Shown one piece after another: positions 45,301 to 54,346 of a DNA stretch of 64,000 nt (position 1 is the first letter of the stretch; each line of letters begins with the position of its first letter). Source of the DNA: Eggerthia catenaformis OT 569 = DSM 20559 (GTDB lineage Bacteria; Bacillota_I; Bacilli_A; Erysipelotrichales; Coprobacillaceae); assembly GCF_000340375.1 (NCBI RefSeq), contig NZ_KB446647.1:143775-207774 (forward strand), written 5' to 3'. The position numbers and the translations under genes are program-made. Under the pieces are notes generated by a model. That model saw only the letters and a program-made list of their open reading frames with translations. It ran no database searches and was not told the origin of the DNA.

Positions 45301-46098
45301 ATGGCAAAACATAGAGCAATACCAAAGGGCTATATGACAGTTGGAGAGGTTGCAAAGAAAATAGGGGTTACTGTCCGTACATTGCAATATTATGATAAAG
45401 AGGGTTTGTTATCCCCTTCAGCAGAAAGCAAAGGTGGACGCAGACTTTATGCAGATAAAGACTTAGTTATACTTCATCAAATTATATCTTTGAAATCGTT
45501 GGGTTTCTCTTTAGATGATATAAAGCACCGTTTAATTTCTTTAAAAACCCCGACTGATGTAGCAAACGTCCTTACTGAACAGGCAGATAGTATACGGGAA
45601 AAGATAGAACAGTTAACTGCTTCTTTGGCAGCAATCGAACAGTTGAAAGAAGAAGTGTTACAAATGCAGACAGTCAATTTCAAGAAATATGCAGATATTA
45701 TTGTCAATCTGCAAATGAAAAACGACTCTTACTATCTCATTAAGAGGTTTGATGATGATACGCTCGATCATATCCGCAATCAGTTTGATAAGAAAAGCGG
45801 TTTGAATTTTATGGATAGATTTAATCGTTTAAGTGATGAAATTATAGAACTGCAAAAGGCAGGTGTATCCCCTGAAAGTGAGAAATGCCAACGAATTGTA
45901 AAGGAGTACTGGGGATTGATTACGGAATTTACAAACGGTGATATGAGTATGCTGCCGAAATTGATGGAGATCGGCAATATTGATACCGCTACAAATGCTT
46001 GGGAAGAAAGACAAAAAATTGTAAACGACTATTTAGAGCCGGCTTTGCAAATTTACTTTTCAAGACTTGGAGAAAATCCGTTTGAGGGGATGGAATGA
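45301..46098 (+). CDS. MerR-family activator with TipAS-like ligand domain
   Basis: About 265 residues from ATG 45301, which is better spaced from TAGGAGGT than ATG 45295. The N-terminal MerR HTH and dimer helix read YMTVGEVAKKIGVTVRTLQYYDKEGLL, then GGRRLYADKDL. Residues of about 130-265 form a helical TipAS-like domain (DRFNRLSDEIIELQKAGV, EYWGLITEFTNGD, ending DYLEPALQIYFSRLG), which binds peptide antibiotics or other hydrophobic ligands in relatives. It overlaps the ABC transporter ATPase gene, so the operon is probably an inducible exporter. Confidence 0.9.
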   Translation: MAKHRAIPKGYMTVGEVAKKIGVTVRTLQYYDKEGLLSPSAESKGGRRLYADKDLVILHQIISLKSLGFSLDDIKHRLISLKTPTDVANVLTEQADSIREKIEQLTASLAAIEQLKEEVLQMQTVNFKKYADIIVNLQMKNDSYYLIKRFDDDTLDHIRNQFDKKSGLNFMDRFNRLSDEIIELQKAGVSPESEKCQRIVKEYWGLITEFTNGDMSMLPKLMEIGNIDTATNAWEERQKIVNDYLEPALQIYFSRLGENPFEGME

Positions 46099-46913
46099 TG
46101 AATGGTGCAATACAAGTTTATGGATTAAAGAAAAGTTATGGCAGTAACATTGTTCTCAAAGGACTTGATTTTGAAATTGAAAAAGGAGAAACTTTCGCTC
46201 TGCTCGGTGTAAATGGGGCTGGAAAAACAACAGCCCTTGAATGTATTGAGGACTTGAGAAAATATGATAGCGGTACAATTACAGTAAACGGAAAAATGGG
46301 TATACAGTTACAATTGTCTTCTTTACCTGCTCATATCAAACCGATGGAGGCTGTAAGATTATTTTCAAAATGGAATAAAGCAAAGATTGATTTTACTATG
46401 CTTAACGCTCTTGGCATTAAAGAAATTGAGAAGAAACAATATATCCAACTATCCATAGGACAAAAAAGACGATTACATCTTGTTCTTGCACTTATCGGTA
46501 ATCCAGATATTATTTTTCTTGATGAACCGACTGCGGGGCTTGATGTTGAGGGTAGGGTTTCATTTCACGAGCAAATTCACAAACTCAAGTCACAAGGAAA
46601 AACGATTGTTTTAGCAAGCCACGATATGGCAGAAGTGGAAAACTTGTGTGACCGTATTGCAATTTTGAATAATGGAAATATTGCCTTTTGTGGCACAGCT
46701 TCAGAATTAACAGACACGATTGGAGAAAAGTATTTTATCCATATTAAAACGAGACAAGGAAACAGCACTTTTGAAACAGATAACATTGAAGATACTTTGA
46801 TTTCCTTGCTTAATGATTTGAAGCAAAAAGGAATTCATATATTGGATATTAAAGTTGATCGTGGCACGCTGGAACAACATTTTATCGAAATAGCAAGGAG
46901 GGAAACAGAATGA
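46098..46913 (+). CDS. ABC transporter ATP-binding protein
   Basis: About 271 residues. The start overlaps the MerR stop (ATGATGA at 46095-46101). Walker A is LGVNGAGKTTALECI, the signature is QLSIGQKRRLHLVLALIG, Walker B is IIFLDEPTAGLDVEGR, and the H-loop is IVLASHDMAEVENL. It belongs to the ABC-2 exporter group (drug or lantibiotic type). It works with the permease that follows by a 4-bp overlap. Confidence 0.93.
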   Translation: MNGAIQVYGLKKSYGSNIVLKGLDFEIEKGETFALLGVNGAGKTTALECIEDLRKYDSGTITVNGKMGIQLQLSSLPAHIKPMEAVRLFSKWNKAKIDFTMLNALGIKEIEKKQYIQLSIGQKRRLHLVLALIGNPDIIFLDEPTAGLDVEGRVSFHEQIHKLKSQGKTIVLASHDMAEVENLCDRIAILNNGNIAFCGTASELTDTIGEKYFIHIKTRQGNSTFETDNIEDTLISLLNDLKQKGIHILDIKVDRGTLEQHFIEIARRETE

Positions 46914-47626
46914 ATGGTTTTTTATATGGTGTAGCGTTACAGTGGAAATTGGATATACGAAGTAAGTCCCTCTTAGTTACCTGCTATATCGTTCCGCTTA
47001 TTTTCTTTCTTCTTATGGGCGGTATTTTTACTTCCGTTATGCCCGAAATGGAAAGTACACTGATACAATCTATGATTGTAATGAGCGTTTCAATGGGGGC
47101 ATTTATCGGATTACCGCCATCGTTGATTGAAACTTATGGAAGTGACATAAAAAAGGTTTACAAAGCAAACGGAGTACCTATCTATTTAGGACTTGTTACA
47201 ATGTTCCTTTCTGCATTTGTTCATTTGATGATTACCTGTATCGTGATAGTGCTGCTTGCCCCTGTTTTATTTGAAGCAACTTTACCGACACAACTTCCGT
47301 TTTTCTTTCTTGCACTTGCTATATACATTATTGTGTCGTTAAGTATCGGAAGTGTTTTAGGATTGATGGTAAAAAATCAGGCAAAACTGACAATGATAGC
47401 ACAATTAGTGTTCTTGCCCTCAATTATGCTTTCGGGAATTATGTTTCCTATCGACTTGCTGCCTGATTTTCTTGAAATCATAGGGCGCATGTTCCCTGCT
47501 TCTTGGGGATACCGATTGATGTTGGATAATGGATTTTGCTTTGAAAATCTATGGTACTTAATTGTTATCTTTTTTGCAGCGATATTTGTATGTGGAATAG
47601 TTTTGAAAAAACAAAAGGCAAAATGA
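46910..47626 (+). CDS. ABC-2 type transporter permease
   Basis: A 238-residue protein with six hydrophobic segments: the first after KLDIRSKSLLVTCYIVPLIF, the last near WYLIVIFFAAIFVCGIVL. Conserved ABC-2 features include IMFPIDLLPDFLEIIGRMFPASWGY before the last helix. It pairs with the upstream ATPase under the MerR/TipAS-like regulator and probably exports an antibiotic or peptide. Confidence 0.9.
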   Translation: MNGFLYGVALQWKLDIRSKSLLVTCYIVPLIFFLLMGGIFTSVMPEMESTLIQSMIVMSVSMGAFIGLPPSLIETYGSDIKKVYKANGVPIYLGLVTMFLSAFVHLMITCIVIVLLAPVLFEATLPTQLPFFFLALAIYIIVSLSIGSVLGLMVKNQAKLTMIAQLVFLPSIMLSGIMFPIDLLPDFLEIIGRMFPASWGYRLMLDNGFCFENLWYLIVIFFAAIFVCGIVLKKQKAK

Positions 47627-47643
47627 TTTGGAGGAGGAAAGGC

Positions 47644-47811
47644 TTGAGCAAAACACAATGGATACTTTTTCCTGTCTGCGGAAATAAAACCCGAACAATG
47701 ATACAAGAAAATACTGAGATGAAAAACTTTCCTCTCTACTGTCCGAAGTGCAAAAAAGAAACAATTATCAATGTTCAGAATATGAAAATCCCGCTTGCAG
47801 TCAGTAAATGA
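47644..47811 (+). CDS. Cysteine-rich KTR-domain protein
   Basis: 55 residues from TTG 47644, with GGAGGAGGA at 47629-47637. The pattern is WILFPVCGNKTRTMIQENT, then FPLYCPKCKKETIINV: one Cys, the NKTR motif, and a CPxC pair, matching the Cys_rich_KTR family found on Firmicutes conjugative elements. It is a presumed small zinc-binding protein of unknown role. It marks the MerR/ABC block as element cargo. Confidence 0.85.
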   Translation: MSKTQWILFPVCGNKTRTMIQENTEMKNFPLYCPKCKKETIINVQNMKIPLAVSK

Positions 47812-47849
47812 TTATGTATGCCGCCGCTATGGGTAAAACCATAACGGCG

Positions 47850-49215
47850 TTTTTAAATGCCTATCGGCCATTTCTGTCAATGGATTTCTTACGCTGTCTT
47901 TGTGGCGATTTCTGCCTGTTGCGTTCCTGTATCTCTCGCAGATGTTTTAACACACTCTGCTTTTCGGGCGGTCTGTGCTGTTCTTTAGCGGCGGCTGTCG
48001 GTTTTCCTGCTTACTTGATATTCCCACTCGGCAAGGTCACGGTTGTACTGTTCTATAACGCTTTCCATTTCTCGGAAAGTTCGCATAAATACCTGCACAT
48101 CTGGATAATCGTCCTCTTTGAGTGTATCGGGGATTTTATCCAACCTGTCGGCAATCTCCGCTTCGGTTTCTTTGATTTTTACCTCTAACGCTTTTCGTTC
48201 TTTGCCTTATTCTGTACTTTTATCATCAGGTTTCGCATATGGCGGAACTCTGCCATATCAATATCAAGTGTAGGCTTGGGTGGCATATCTTTTTCTCGAA
48301 TAAGGTTTTGCAGAAAATCTTTTGCTTTTGCCACAATCCCACGGAACAGATTAGGCAGCCAGCCTTTACTTTTGATAGATTGGCTTGCTTTTTCGTGTAG
48401 TTCGGTCTGCTTGACCTCTCAAATCTTTGCTTCGGAAATACTCGATATGAGTACCATATCCGCTGTCCTGTTCCGTTCCTGCCTTGCGGCGTTATCTGCT
48501 TTAATCTCGGCAGCTTTGGGATTGTTCTTACCGATTTTCTTTATAGGGAGATAAACACTGTTCTTATCAAAGACCTTTAACTGCTGTTTGGGATCGGAGA
48601 TATGCCGATTGATAAGGTCGGTGTAAATCTCCTTTACCTCCTGAAGAAAAGGTTCGCTTTTGAATTTATCATCTTTCACGGTAAAGAGGTGGCTTTCATA
48701 AATTTCTCCCTTTTTTATGACGATGCAGCCTTTTCTTATCTGTCCGTCCTCCCCTGTGATTTCTTTCTTGGTGCGTACTTTTTTGCCTGTTTCATCATAG
48801 AACACGCTGGTGTGGCTCTCTTGATGTCAGGTTCAGGAAGCAGTTTTCTTTCGCTGAAGATAAGGTGGATATGATAGTTTGTCTTGCGTTTGTTGTAGTG
48901 GAGGGCTGACACGCACTCCACACCATACCGCCTGCGGAACTCCTCCGTAAAATCTTCAAGGACTTCCTGCGGCTCGTATCTTGTATATACTTCAGACAGG
49001 GCGATAATCAATTCCCTTACTTCAATACATTTACCCTCTGTACCGTTTCGCTTAAATTCCTGCTGGCTTTCCTTTGCAAGGTTACTCCAAAATTCATTGT
49101 CGGCGGTGCGGTAGGTGGCATAGAGATTTTCCTGTCTTGTGTGGCTTGTGATATAGGATATTCTTCCCTTGACATTTGGTAGTTTCGATATCTGTATAAA
49201 TGAATGTCTTGCCAT
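47850..49215 (-). pseudogene. Decayed MobA/MobL-type relaxase
   Basis: On the minus strand a good ribosome site (AGGAGGAAGGAG) precedes ATG 49215. The first frame reads HSFIQISKLPNVKGRISYIT, LHYNKRKTNYHIHLIFSERK (the histidine motif) and KRATPA, then shifts frame near 48800 to FYDETGKKVRTKKEITGEDG and on to DNAARQERNR. Further pieces follow to about 47850, with more frame changes and stops. It is the Tn1549/CTn family relaxase, no longer functional. The open frames seen on the plus strand here are shadows. Confidence 0.8.
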
Positions 49216-49302
49216 ATACTCCTTCCTCCTGTGACGGGCATATTCTTTTTGCAACTGAGAAATCGGTTGCCGCTGTTTCGGCGGCGTAAGCAGACGGACA
49301 GC

Positions 49303-49670
49303 GAAGAAAACTTACTGCTGATTTTGTAGGAGATGTTCTCCGTGGAGAAAATCCCGATAAACTTACTTTATACTTTAATGGAGACAATTATATTCAGCAC
49401 AACACAGCAATTGCTGATGGTCTTTCAGGACTTGGTGCTGCACTTGAGGCAATGGCAAAGCAAGGTATCCAGATGATATATAATAAGACACATTTTGTAC
49501 TTGCTGACGGAGACTATGCGCTTGCGGTTAGCGAGGGAACTTTTGGTGGAATAAAAACATCTTTTTATGATTTGTTTCGTGTTGAAAACGGAAAGATTGC
49601 AGAGCATTGGGATGTGATGGAAACCATAGCAGAGGAGACAACTTGGCAAAATCAGAATGGAAAATTTTAA
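49303..49670 (+). pseudogene. SnoaL-like (NTF2-fold) protein, 5' truncated
   Basis: A frame without a proper start reads KLTADFVGDVLRGENPDKL, YFNGDNYIQHNTAIADGLSG, then LAVSEGTFGGIKTSFYDLFR and IAEHWDVMETI to a stop at 49670. This is the second half and end of a SnoaL-like protein; the first 25 or so residues are missing where the mobile-element debris ends (about 49303). An ATG at 49452 would give only 72 residues without the fold's core. Confidence 0.72.
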
Positions 49671-49727
49671 TGTAACTCTTGATATTACAACAAAATGGAT
49701 ATAGAATGATAACTGGAGGGAATTATT

Positions 49728-50168
49728 ATGCAAATATCAAGTAGATTTACAGTAGCCTTGCATATCTTTACCTGTGTGGATACATTCAAGGATGATTATA
49801 AAATTACGAGCGATTTTCTTGCAGGTAGCATCAATACCAATCCTGTTATCATTCGAAAAATTCTTACACAACTTAAAAATGCAGGTCTTATTACAGTAGC
49901 AAGAGGTACGGGAGGAATTATGCCCACAAGACCTTTGGAGGAGATAACATTTTATGATGTATATGAGGCAATAGAACCGATTGAAAATGGAGAACTTTTT
50001 AATTTCCATACCAATCCTAATCCCAAGTGTCCTGTAGGACGGAATATTCATGCTTTATTGGATGATAAATTAAAAGCTATACAACTTGCAATGGAAAATG
50101 AAATGAAAAGGTACACGATAGACGATTTAAAGAGTGAAATCAAAGGGCTTTTGGCAAAAGAAATATAA
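49728..50168 (+). CDS. Rrf2-family transcriptional regulator
   Basis: A 146-residue protein with a GGAGGGA ribosome site. The winged helix reads QISSRFTVALHIFTCV, then LAGSINTNPVIIRKILTQLKNAGLI and the wing RGTGGIMPTRPLEEITFYDVYEAIE. Only one cysteine (PKCPVGRNIH) lies in the region where iron-sulfur Rrf2 sensors have three, so it is more like YwnA/SaiR-type regulators. It is probably the controller of the following gene, 43 bp away, after a short GC-rich hairpin (CTCCGATTTTCCCGGAG). Confidence 0.88.
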   Translation: MQISSRFTVALHIFTCVDTFKDDYKITSDFLAGSINTNPVIIRKILTQLKNAGLITVARGTGGIMPTRPLEEITFYDVYEAIEPIENGELFNFHTNPNPKCPVGRNIHALLDDKLKAIQLAMENEMKRYTIDDLKSEIKGLLAKEI

Positions 50169-50211
50169 CATTTAGACTCCGATTTTCCCGGAGTTTTCTT
50201 TAGGAGGAAAG

Positions 50212-50832
50212 ATGGAAACAAAAGACTATTTTAGATATATAGTGAATGAGATTCATACCGTTGTGGTTGCGACTGTGGATAATGAGGGATTTCCGGTTAC
50301 AGCGGCTATTGATATGTTGGATACAGATGATAGGAGTCTATACTTTCTGACAGCTAAAGGCAAAGAATTCTATGACAGATTAAAAAAGAGGAAATTTCTT
50401 GCATTCACTGCAATGAAAGGTAAAGATACAATGTCAAGAGTTGCGGTATCTGTCAGAGGAAAGGTTAAAGAACTTGGATATGAAAAAATTCCTCAATTAT
50501 TTGAGATGAATAGTTATATGTATGAAATATATCCTACAGATGAATCAAGACAAGCTTTAACAGTATTTCAAATCTATGAAGGAACCGGGGAGTGGTTCAA
50601 TTTATCAAAAAAGCCGATAGAGAGGGAAAGCTTTGTTTTTGGTAAAGAAAATATGGAAACAAGAGGGTATTTTATTACAGATAATTGTATAGGTTGCAAT
50701 AAGTGTGTAGAAGTTTGTCCGCAAACTTGCATAATCACAGCAACTATTCCTTATATAATTGAGCAAAATCATTGTTTACATTGTGGAAATTGTTTAACAG
50801 TCTGTCCTATGAGTGCAGTGGAAAGAAGGTAA
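50212..50832 (+). CDS. PNPOx-type flavin-binding domain fused to a 2[4Fe-4S] ferredoxin domain
   Basis: A 206-residue protein. Residues of about 1-140 are a pyridoxamine-phosphate-oxidase-like split barrel: NEIHTVVVATVDNEGFPVTAAIDML and YFLTAKGKEFYDRLKK. Residues of about 155-206 are a bacterial ferredoxin with two clusters: DNCIGCNKCVEVCPQTC and NHCLHCGNCLTVCPMSA. It would pass electrons between clusters and a bound flavin. It is followed 4 bp later by the macrodomain/sirtuin pair, suggesting a redox-linked role for that operon. Confidence 0.9.
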   Translation: METKDYFRYIVNEIHTVVVATVDNEGFPVTAAIDMLDTDDRSLYFLTAKGKEFYDRLKKRKFLAFTAMKGKDTMSRVAVSVRGKVKELGYEKIPQLFEMNSYMYEIYPTDESRQALTVFQIYEGTGEWFNLSKKPIERESFVFGKENMETRGYFITDNCIGCNKCVEVCPQTCIITATIPYIIEQNHCLHCGNCLTVCPMSAVERR

Positions 50833-50836
50833 AATT

Positions 50837-51643
50837 ATGAATGAAATTAAAACGTGGGAAGAAAAACTTAATTATCTTTTAGAAGAATTTAAGGCTGATT
50901 CTGATCAATATAAGAATATAGAAGTTCCGGAGAATATAAAGGATAAACAGAATCTTCTCCGCTCTCTTATGAATATTCGTATGCCGAAAAAAATGTCCGA
51001 TGAAGTGATAAAAGTACAAGATGAATATTTATCTTATTGTACTAAGGAAAAAGGCATTGTAAAACTATCGGATATTTCTGTGATTAAAGAAAACCTATCT
51101 ATTTGGCAAGGAGATATCACAAGACTTGAAGTAGATGCAATTGTTAATGCAGCGAATTCACAGATGTTGGGTTGTTTCGTTCCGATGCATACTTGTATTG
51201 ACAATCAAATTCATACCTTTGCAGGAGTACAGCTAAGGGAAGAATGTAATCATCAGATGGAACAACTCAGAGAAAAACATGGAAGAGATTATGAGCAGCC
51301 TACAGCCGTTCCGATGCTCACAGAAGCATATAATCTTCCTGCAAAAAAAGTAATTCATATAGTAGGTCCGATAGTGAGTGACAAACTGACACAAGGAATA
51401 GAAAAAAGTTTGACGGATTGCTATACAAACATATTGAATATATGCTTGGAAAATGGGCTTAAAAGCGTGGCATTTTGTTGCATATCTACAGGCTTATTCC
51501 GCTTCCCGAACAAAAGAGCAGCACAGATTGCTGTAGAAACAGTAGAGAAATGGTCCTTGAAACACCCTAATGTGATGGAAAGGATTATTTTCAATGTTTT
51601 TAAAGATGAGGATAAGAAATATTATGAAGAACTATTGCGATAG
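50837..51643 (+). CDS. Zinc-type macrodomain protein-ADP-ribose hydrolase
   Basis: About 268 residues from ATG 50837. An N-terminal helical region (residues 1-75) precedes the macrodomain. The macrodomain reads IWQGDITRLEVDAIVNAANSQM, then the insert GCFVPMHTCIDNQIHTFAG, which carries the Cys/His zinc ligands of the microbial Zn-macro class, and later ISTGLFRFPNKRAAQIA. These enzymes remove ADP-ribose from proteins modified by the linked SirTM sirtuin. The stop overlaps the sirtuin start by 20 bp, so the two are co-translated. Confidence 0.92.
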   Translation: MNEIKTWEEKLNYLLEEFKADSDQYKNIEVPENIKDKQNLLRSLMNIRMPKKMSDEVIKVQDEYLSYCTKEKGIVKLSDISVIKENLSIWQGDITRLEVDAIVNAANSQMLGCFVPMHTCIDNQIHTFAGVQLREECNHQMEQLREKHGRDYEQPTAVPMLTEAYNLPAKKVIHIVGPIVSDKLTQGIEKSLTDCYTNILNICLENGLKSVAFCCISTGLFRFPNKRAAQIAVETVEKWSLKHPNVMERIIFNVFKDEDKKYYEELLR

Positions 51644-52610
51644 AAAAGATGGATATAGAAAAACGATTCAGCAAGGATTAATCGGTGCGAGGCTTTTTAA
51701 CCGAAGTATATCTACTGGAAATGCTACAAGAGAAGAACAACTAAAAATGTTAAAAAATGAAATTCAAAATGCAGAAGCTGTTGTAATAGGTGCAGGTGCA
51801 GGTTTATCTACATCTGCCGGTTTGACTTATAGTGGAGAAAGATTTGAAAGGTATTTTTTTGATTTTGCAAAGAAGTATGGTATCAGTGATATGTATTCCG
51901 GAGGATTTTATCCATTTCCTGATAGTGAAACCAAATGGGCATGGTGGGCAAGACATATATACTTTAACAGATATGTTGAGCCACCAATACCGGTTTATCG
52001 AAAGTTGCTTTCTCTTTTGAAAAATAAAAATTACTTTGTGATTACGACAAATGTTGACCATCAATTTCAAAGAGCAGGATTTGATAAAAGCAGATTATTC
52101 TATACTCAGGGAGATTATGGTTTATTTCAAAGTGTGAATCCCAAAATTCAAAAGACTTATGATAATGAGCAGTGGGTCATGAAAGCAATGGAAGCTCAAG
52201 GATTCTTTAAAGATGAAAAGGGTGTATTCAGAGTACCTGATAACAGGGAACTATCTATGCAAATTCCAACAAGCATGATTCCTAAATGTCCTGATGACAA
52301 TTCGGATGTAACGACAAATCTTAGGGCGGATGACTCATTTGTAGAAGATGAAGGGTGGTATAAGGCATCAGAAGCATACTATAATTTTATAAAGGCAAAT
52401 GAAAACAAGCGCATACTCTTCTTAGAATTAGGTGTAGGTGCAAATACTCCTGTTATTATCAAATATCCGTTTTGGCATATGACAATGACAAATGAAAGAG
52501 CGGTATATATTTGTATCAATTATGGAGAAACCTTTTTCCCAAGCAAAATTAAAGATAGAAGTATTTGTATAGACGGAGATATTGGCAAAGTATTAAATGA
52601 AATAGGATAA
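51624..52610 (+). CDS. SirTM (class M sirtuin), protein ADP-ribosyltransferase candidate
   Basis: About 328 residues from ATG 51624, inside the end of the macrodomain gene. The Rossmann NAD site reads AEAVVIGAGAGLSTSAGLTY, and the sirtuin active site FVITTNVDHQFQRAGFD with TQGDYGLFQS. The end reads FLELGVGANTPVIIKYPFW and ICIDGDIGKVL. In typical SirTMs a zinc ribbon follows QGDYG, as CxxPC...CPxCG. Here those positions are SVNPKI and CPDDNS, so three of the four cysteines are missing. SirTM/macrodomain pairs normally modify a lipoylated GcvH-like protein; neither gcvH-L nor a lipoate ligase is present here. It may have a different carrier. Confidence 0.88.
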   Translation: MKNYCDRKDGYRKTIQQGLIGARLFNRSISTGNATREEQLKMLKNEIQNAEAVVIGAGAGLSTSAGLTYSGERFERYFFDFAKKYGISDMYSGGFYPFPDSETKWAWWARHIYFNRYVEPPIPVYRKLLSLLKNKNYFVITTNVDHQFQRAGFDKSRLFYTQGDYGLFQSVNPKIQKTYDNEQWVMKAMEAQGFFKDEKGVFRVPDNRELSMQIPTSMIPKCPDDNSDVTTNLRADDSFVEDEGWYKASEAYYNFIKANENKRILFLELGVGANTPVIIKYPFWHMTMTNERAVYICINYGETFFPSKIKDRSICIDGDIGKVLNEIG

Positions 52611-52728
52611 TTGGTGAATTAGGAAAAATAAGGGAATAATGACAGTATATTAGTAGCACAGTTGATATTAAAAATTTAAAAAATTAGATTTGTTAATTTA
52701 TTATGAATGTAAAAAAGAGGTTTTTATA

Positions 52729-53754
52729 ATGAAGAAAATAGGAATCATTAGTTTATCCAGCGGGATTTTAGGGGAAAATTTTATCAAACATGAACTTGAA
52801 ATAGGTAAAGAAAGATTAAACAAATATGATATAGAGATTGCGTTTTTACCTAATGCACTTAAAGGTGTCAACTTCATAAAAAATCATCCTAAAAGTAGAG
52901 CAGATGATCTGTTAACGGCTTTTAAGGATGATTCAATTGACATGATTTTATGTGCGATAGGAGGAGATGATACATATAGGTTGTTACCTTATTTGTTTAA
53001 AAATAATGAATTAGAAAACGCTGTTAAGCAAAAAGTATTTTTGGGCTTTTCTGATACAACAGTGAATCATTTTATGCTAAATAAAGTTGGTATCAAAACA
53101 TTTTATGGACAAGCATTTTTACCGGATGTATGTGAACTTTCTAATGAAATGTTACCCTATACAAGAAAATACTTTGAAGAACTGATCACAACAGGGAAAA
53201 TAAAAGAAGTACGACCCAGTGATGTCTGGTATCGGGAAAGAGAAGATTATAGTGTGAAGGCTATCGGAAGCGATATGGAAAAGTATACAAACACCGGGTT
53301 TGAATTATTAAGCGGTAAACCAATATTTAAGGGTAAGATTTTAAGAGGTTGTCTGGAGTCAATTTATGTTATGCTTGATAACTCCAGATTTGCTGATACA
53401 GTATCTGTTTGCAATAAATATAATCTATTTCCGAAACTTGAAGATTGGAAAAATAAAATTTTGTTGATTGAAACCAGTGAGGAAAAACCTGATCCAAATT
53501 TATTCAGAAAAATGATCAATACTATAAAAAAGTATGGAATATTTGATGTAATTTCAGGTATTTTGGTTGGAAAACCTCAAAACGAAACATACTATGATGA
53601 GTACAAGAAAATTTTGTTAGAGGAGATTTCTAATAAAGATTTATCTATTGTTTATAACTTGAATATCGGTCATGCAACACCTAGATGTATTATTCCATTT
53701 GGAGTTGACGCGGAGGTGAATGTGTGCAAACAAGTAATTGTTTTCAATTATTGA
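52729..53754 (+). CDS. S66-family LD-carboxypeptidase-like serine peptidase
   Basis: About 341 residues from ATG 52729 (AAGAGG upstream). The S66 pattern is clear: an N-terminal KKIGIISLSSG, MILCAIGGDDTYRLLP, the nucleophile serine in VFLGFSDTTVNHFM, the glutamate region KILRGCLESIYVMLD, and the histidine in LNIGHATPRCIIPFG. The family includes muropeptide LD-carboxypeptidases and MccF, which cleaves and neutralises microcin C-type toxins. A MccF-like immunity role is possible; the sequence does not settle it. No signal peptide, so it is cytoplasmic. Confidence 0.88.
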   Translation: MKKIGIISLSSGILGENFIKHELEIGKERLNKYDIEIAFLPNALKGVNFIKNHPKSRADDLLTAFKDDSIDMILCAIGGDDTYRLLPYLFKNNELENAVKQKVFLGFSDTTVNHFMLNKVGIKTFYGQAFLPDVCELSNEMLPYTRKYFEELITTGKIKEVRPSDVWYREREDYSVKAIGSDMEKYTNTGFELLSGKPIFKGKILRGCLESIYVMLDNSRFADTVSVCNKYNLFPKLEDWKNKILLIETSEEKPDPNLFRKMINTIKKYGIFDVISGILVGKPQNETYYDEYKKILLEEISNKDLSIVYNLNIGHATPRCIIPFGVDAEVNVCKQVIVFNY

Positions 53755-53812
53755 ATAATGAAGATGAATTTAAAGTTATAGAGGTTGATAATATAAAAAA
53801 AGTTATTGTATA

Positions 53813-54112
53813 TCTTCAACGAAGAGTATGATGTTACAGCCATTGATTATAAATCGGAATTATCATGGGAAGCTAAGACGAAATTTCAAAAATATTTTTT
53901 CAAAATATGATGAGGTTATAGTAATTGCAAATAGTTTAGGAGCATATTTTTCTTTCATATCCTTATCTGAGAAAGCTTATGTTAGGAACAATCCTATTAA
54001 ATGGAATATTCCAAGCAGTATTCTTTAGTGATTTTGTAGATAGAATAAATGCAGATTTAACAGTTATGGATAATGGAGAGTATTGGTTCCAATGTATTTT
54101 TTTGGATAAGTA
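53813..54112 (+). pseudogene. Alpha/beta-hydrolase relic
   Basis: Pieces in shifting frames read FNEEYDVTAIDYKSELSW, KYDEVIVIANSLGAYFSF (the nucleophile elbow with serine) and INADLTVMDNGEYWF (catalytic histidine region changed to Trp-Phe-Gln). The order matches small alpha/beta hydrolases, but the start is missing and at least two frameshifts are needed. The 66-codon open frame at 53828 is only part of it. Confidence 0.6.
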
Positions 54113-54194
54113 GTTCAAGAAATTTATATAATAACTCCCAGCTTTTCTAATTGAATATAGTAATTTGAGAAACAGTAAATCAAAAAATGTAGTA

Positions 54195-54248
54195 ATGATA
54201 TGTATCCTCCTTACCGAACAAGCAGTAAGTAAGGAGGGTACATATCAT
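54195..54248. repeat. Long inverted repeat, 20-bp arms
   Basis: The arms 54195-54214 and 54229-54248 are complementary at 19 of 20 positions, and the single mismatch is a G-U pair in RNA. The loop is 14 bases. No T run follows on either strand, so it is not a standard terminator. It carries CCTCC/GGAGG in the stem. Confidence 0.75.
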
Positions 54249-54283
54249 AATTATGATCAAATAATTACAATTTTTACTTAAGC

Positions 54284-54308
54284 AAAAAAGCTATTCCAAG
54301 GAATAGCT
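54284..54308 (-). terminator. Terminator of the minus-strand ABC/FtsX operon
   Basis: AGCTATTCC (54289-54297) pairs perfectly with GGAATAGCT (54300-54308) and, on the minus strand, is followed by a T run. Confidence 0.85.
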
Positions 54309-54346
54309 ATTTAAATTTATTTAGAAGTGGGGGATAAACAAATCTT

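Noticed and set aside
47808..48874. Several plus-strand ORFs of 85-130 codons
   Set aside because: They lie opposite a decayed relaxase whose minus-strand motifs are clear; the plus-strand peptides have no coherent family features.
49452..49670. 72-codon ORF as an intact SnoaL-like protein
   Set aside because: Recognisable family sequence continues upstream of its ATG in the same frame without a start, so the gene is 5' truncated.
53828..54028. 66-codon ORF as a gene
   Set aside because: Fragments of the same alpha/beta hydrolase appear on both sides in other frames.
54195..54248. Long inverted repeat as a terminator
   Set aside because: No T run follows on either strand; the real minus-strand terminator is the hairpin at 54289-54308.
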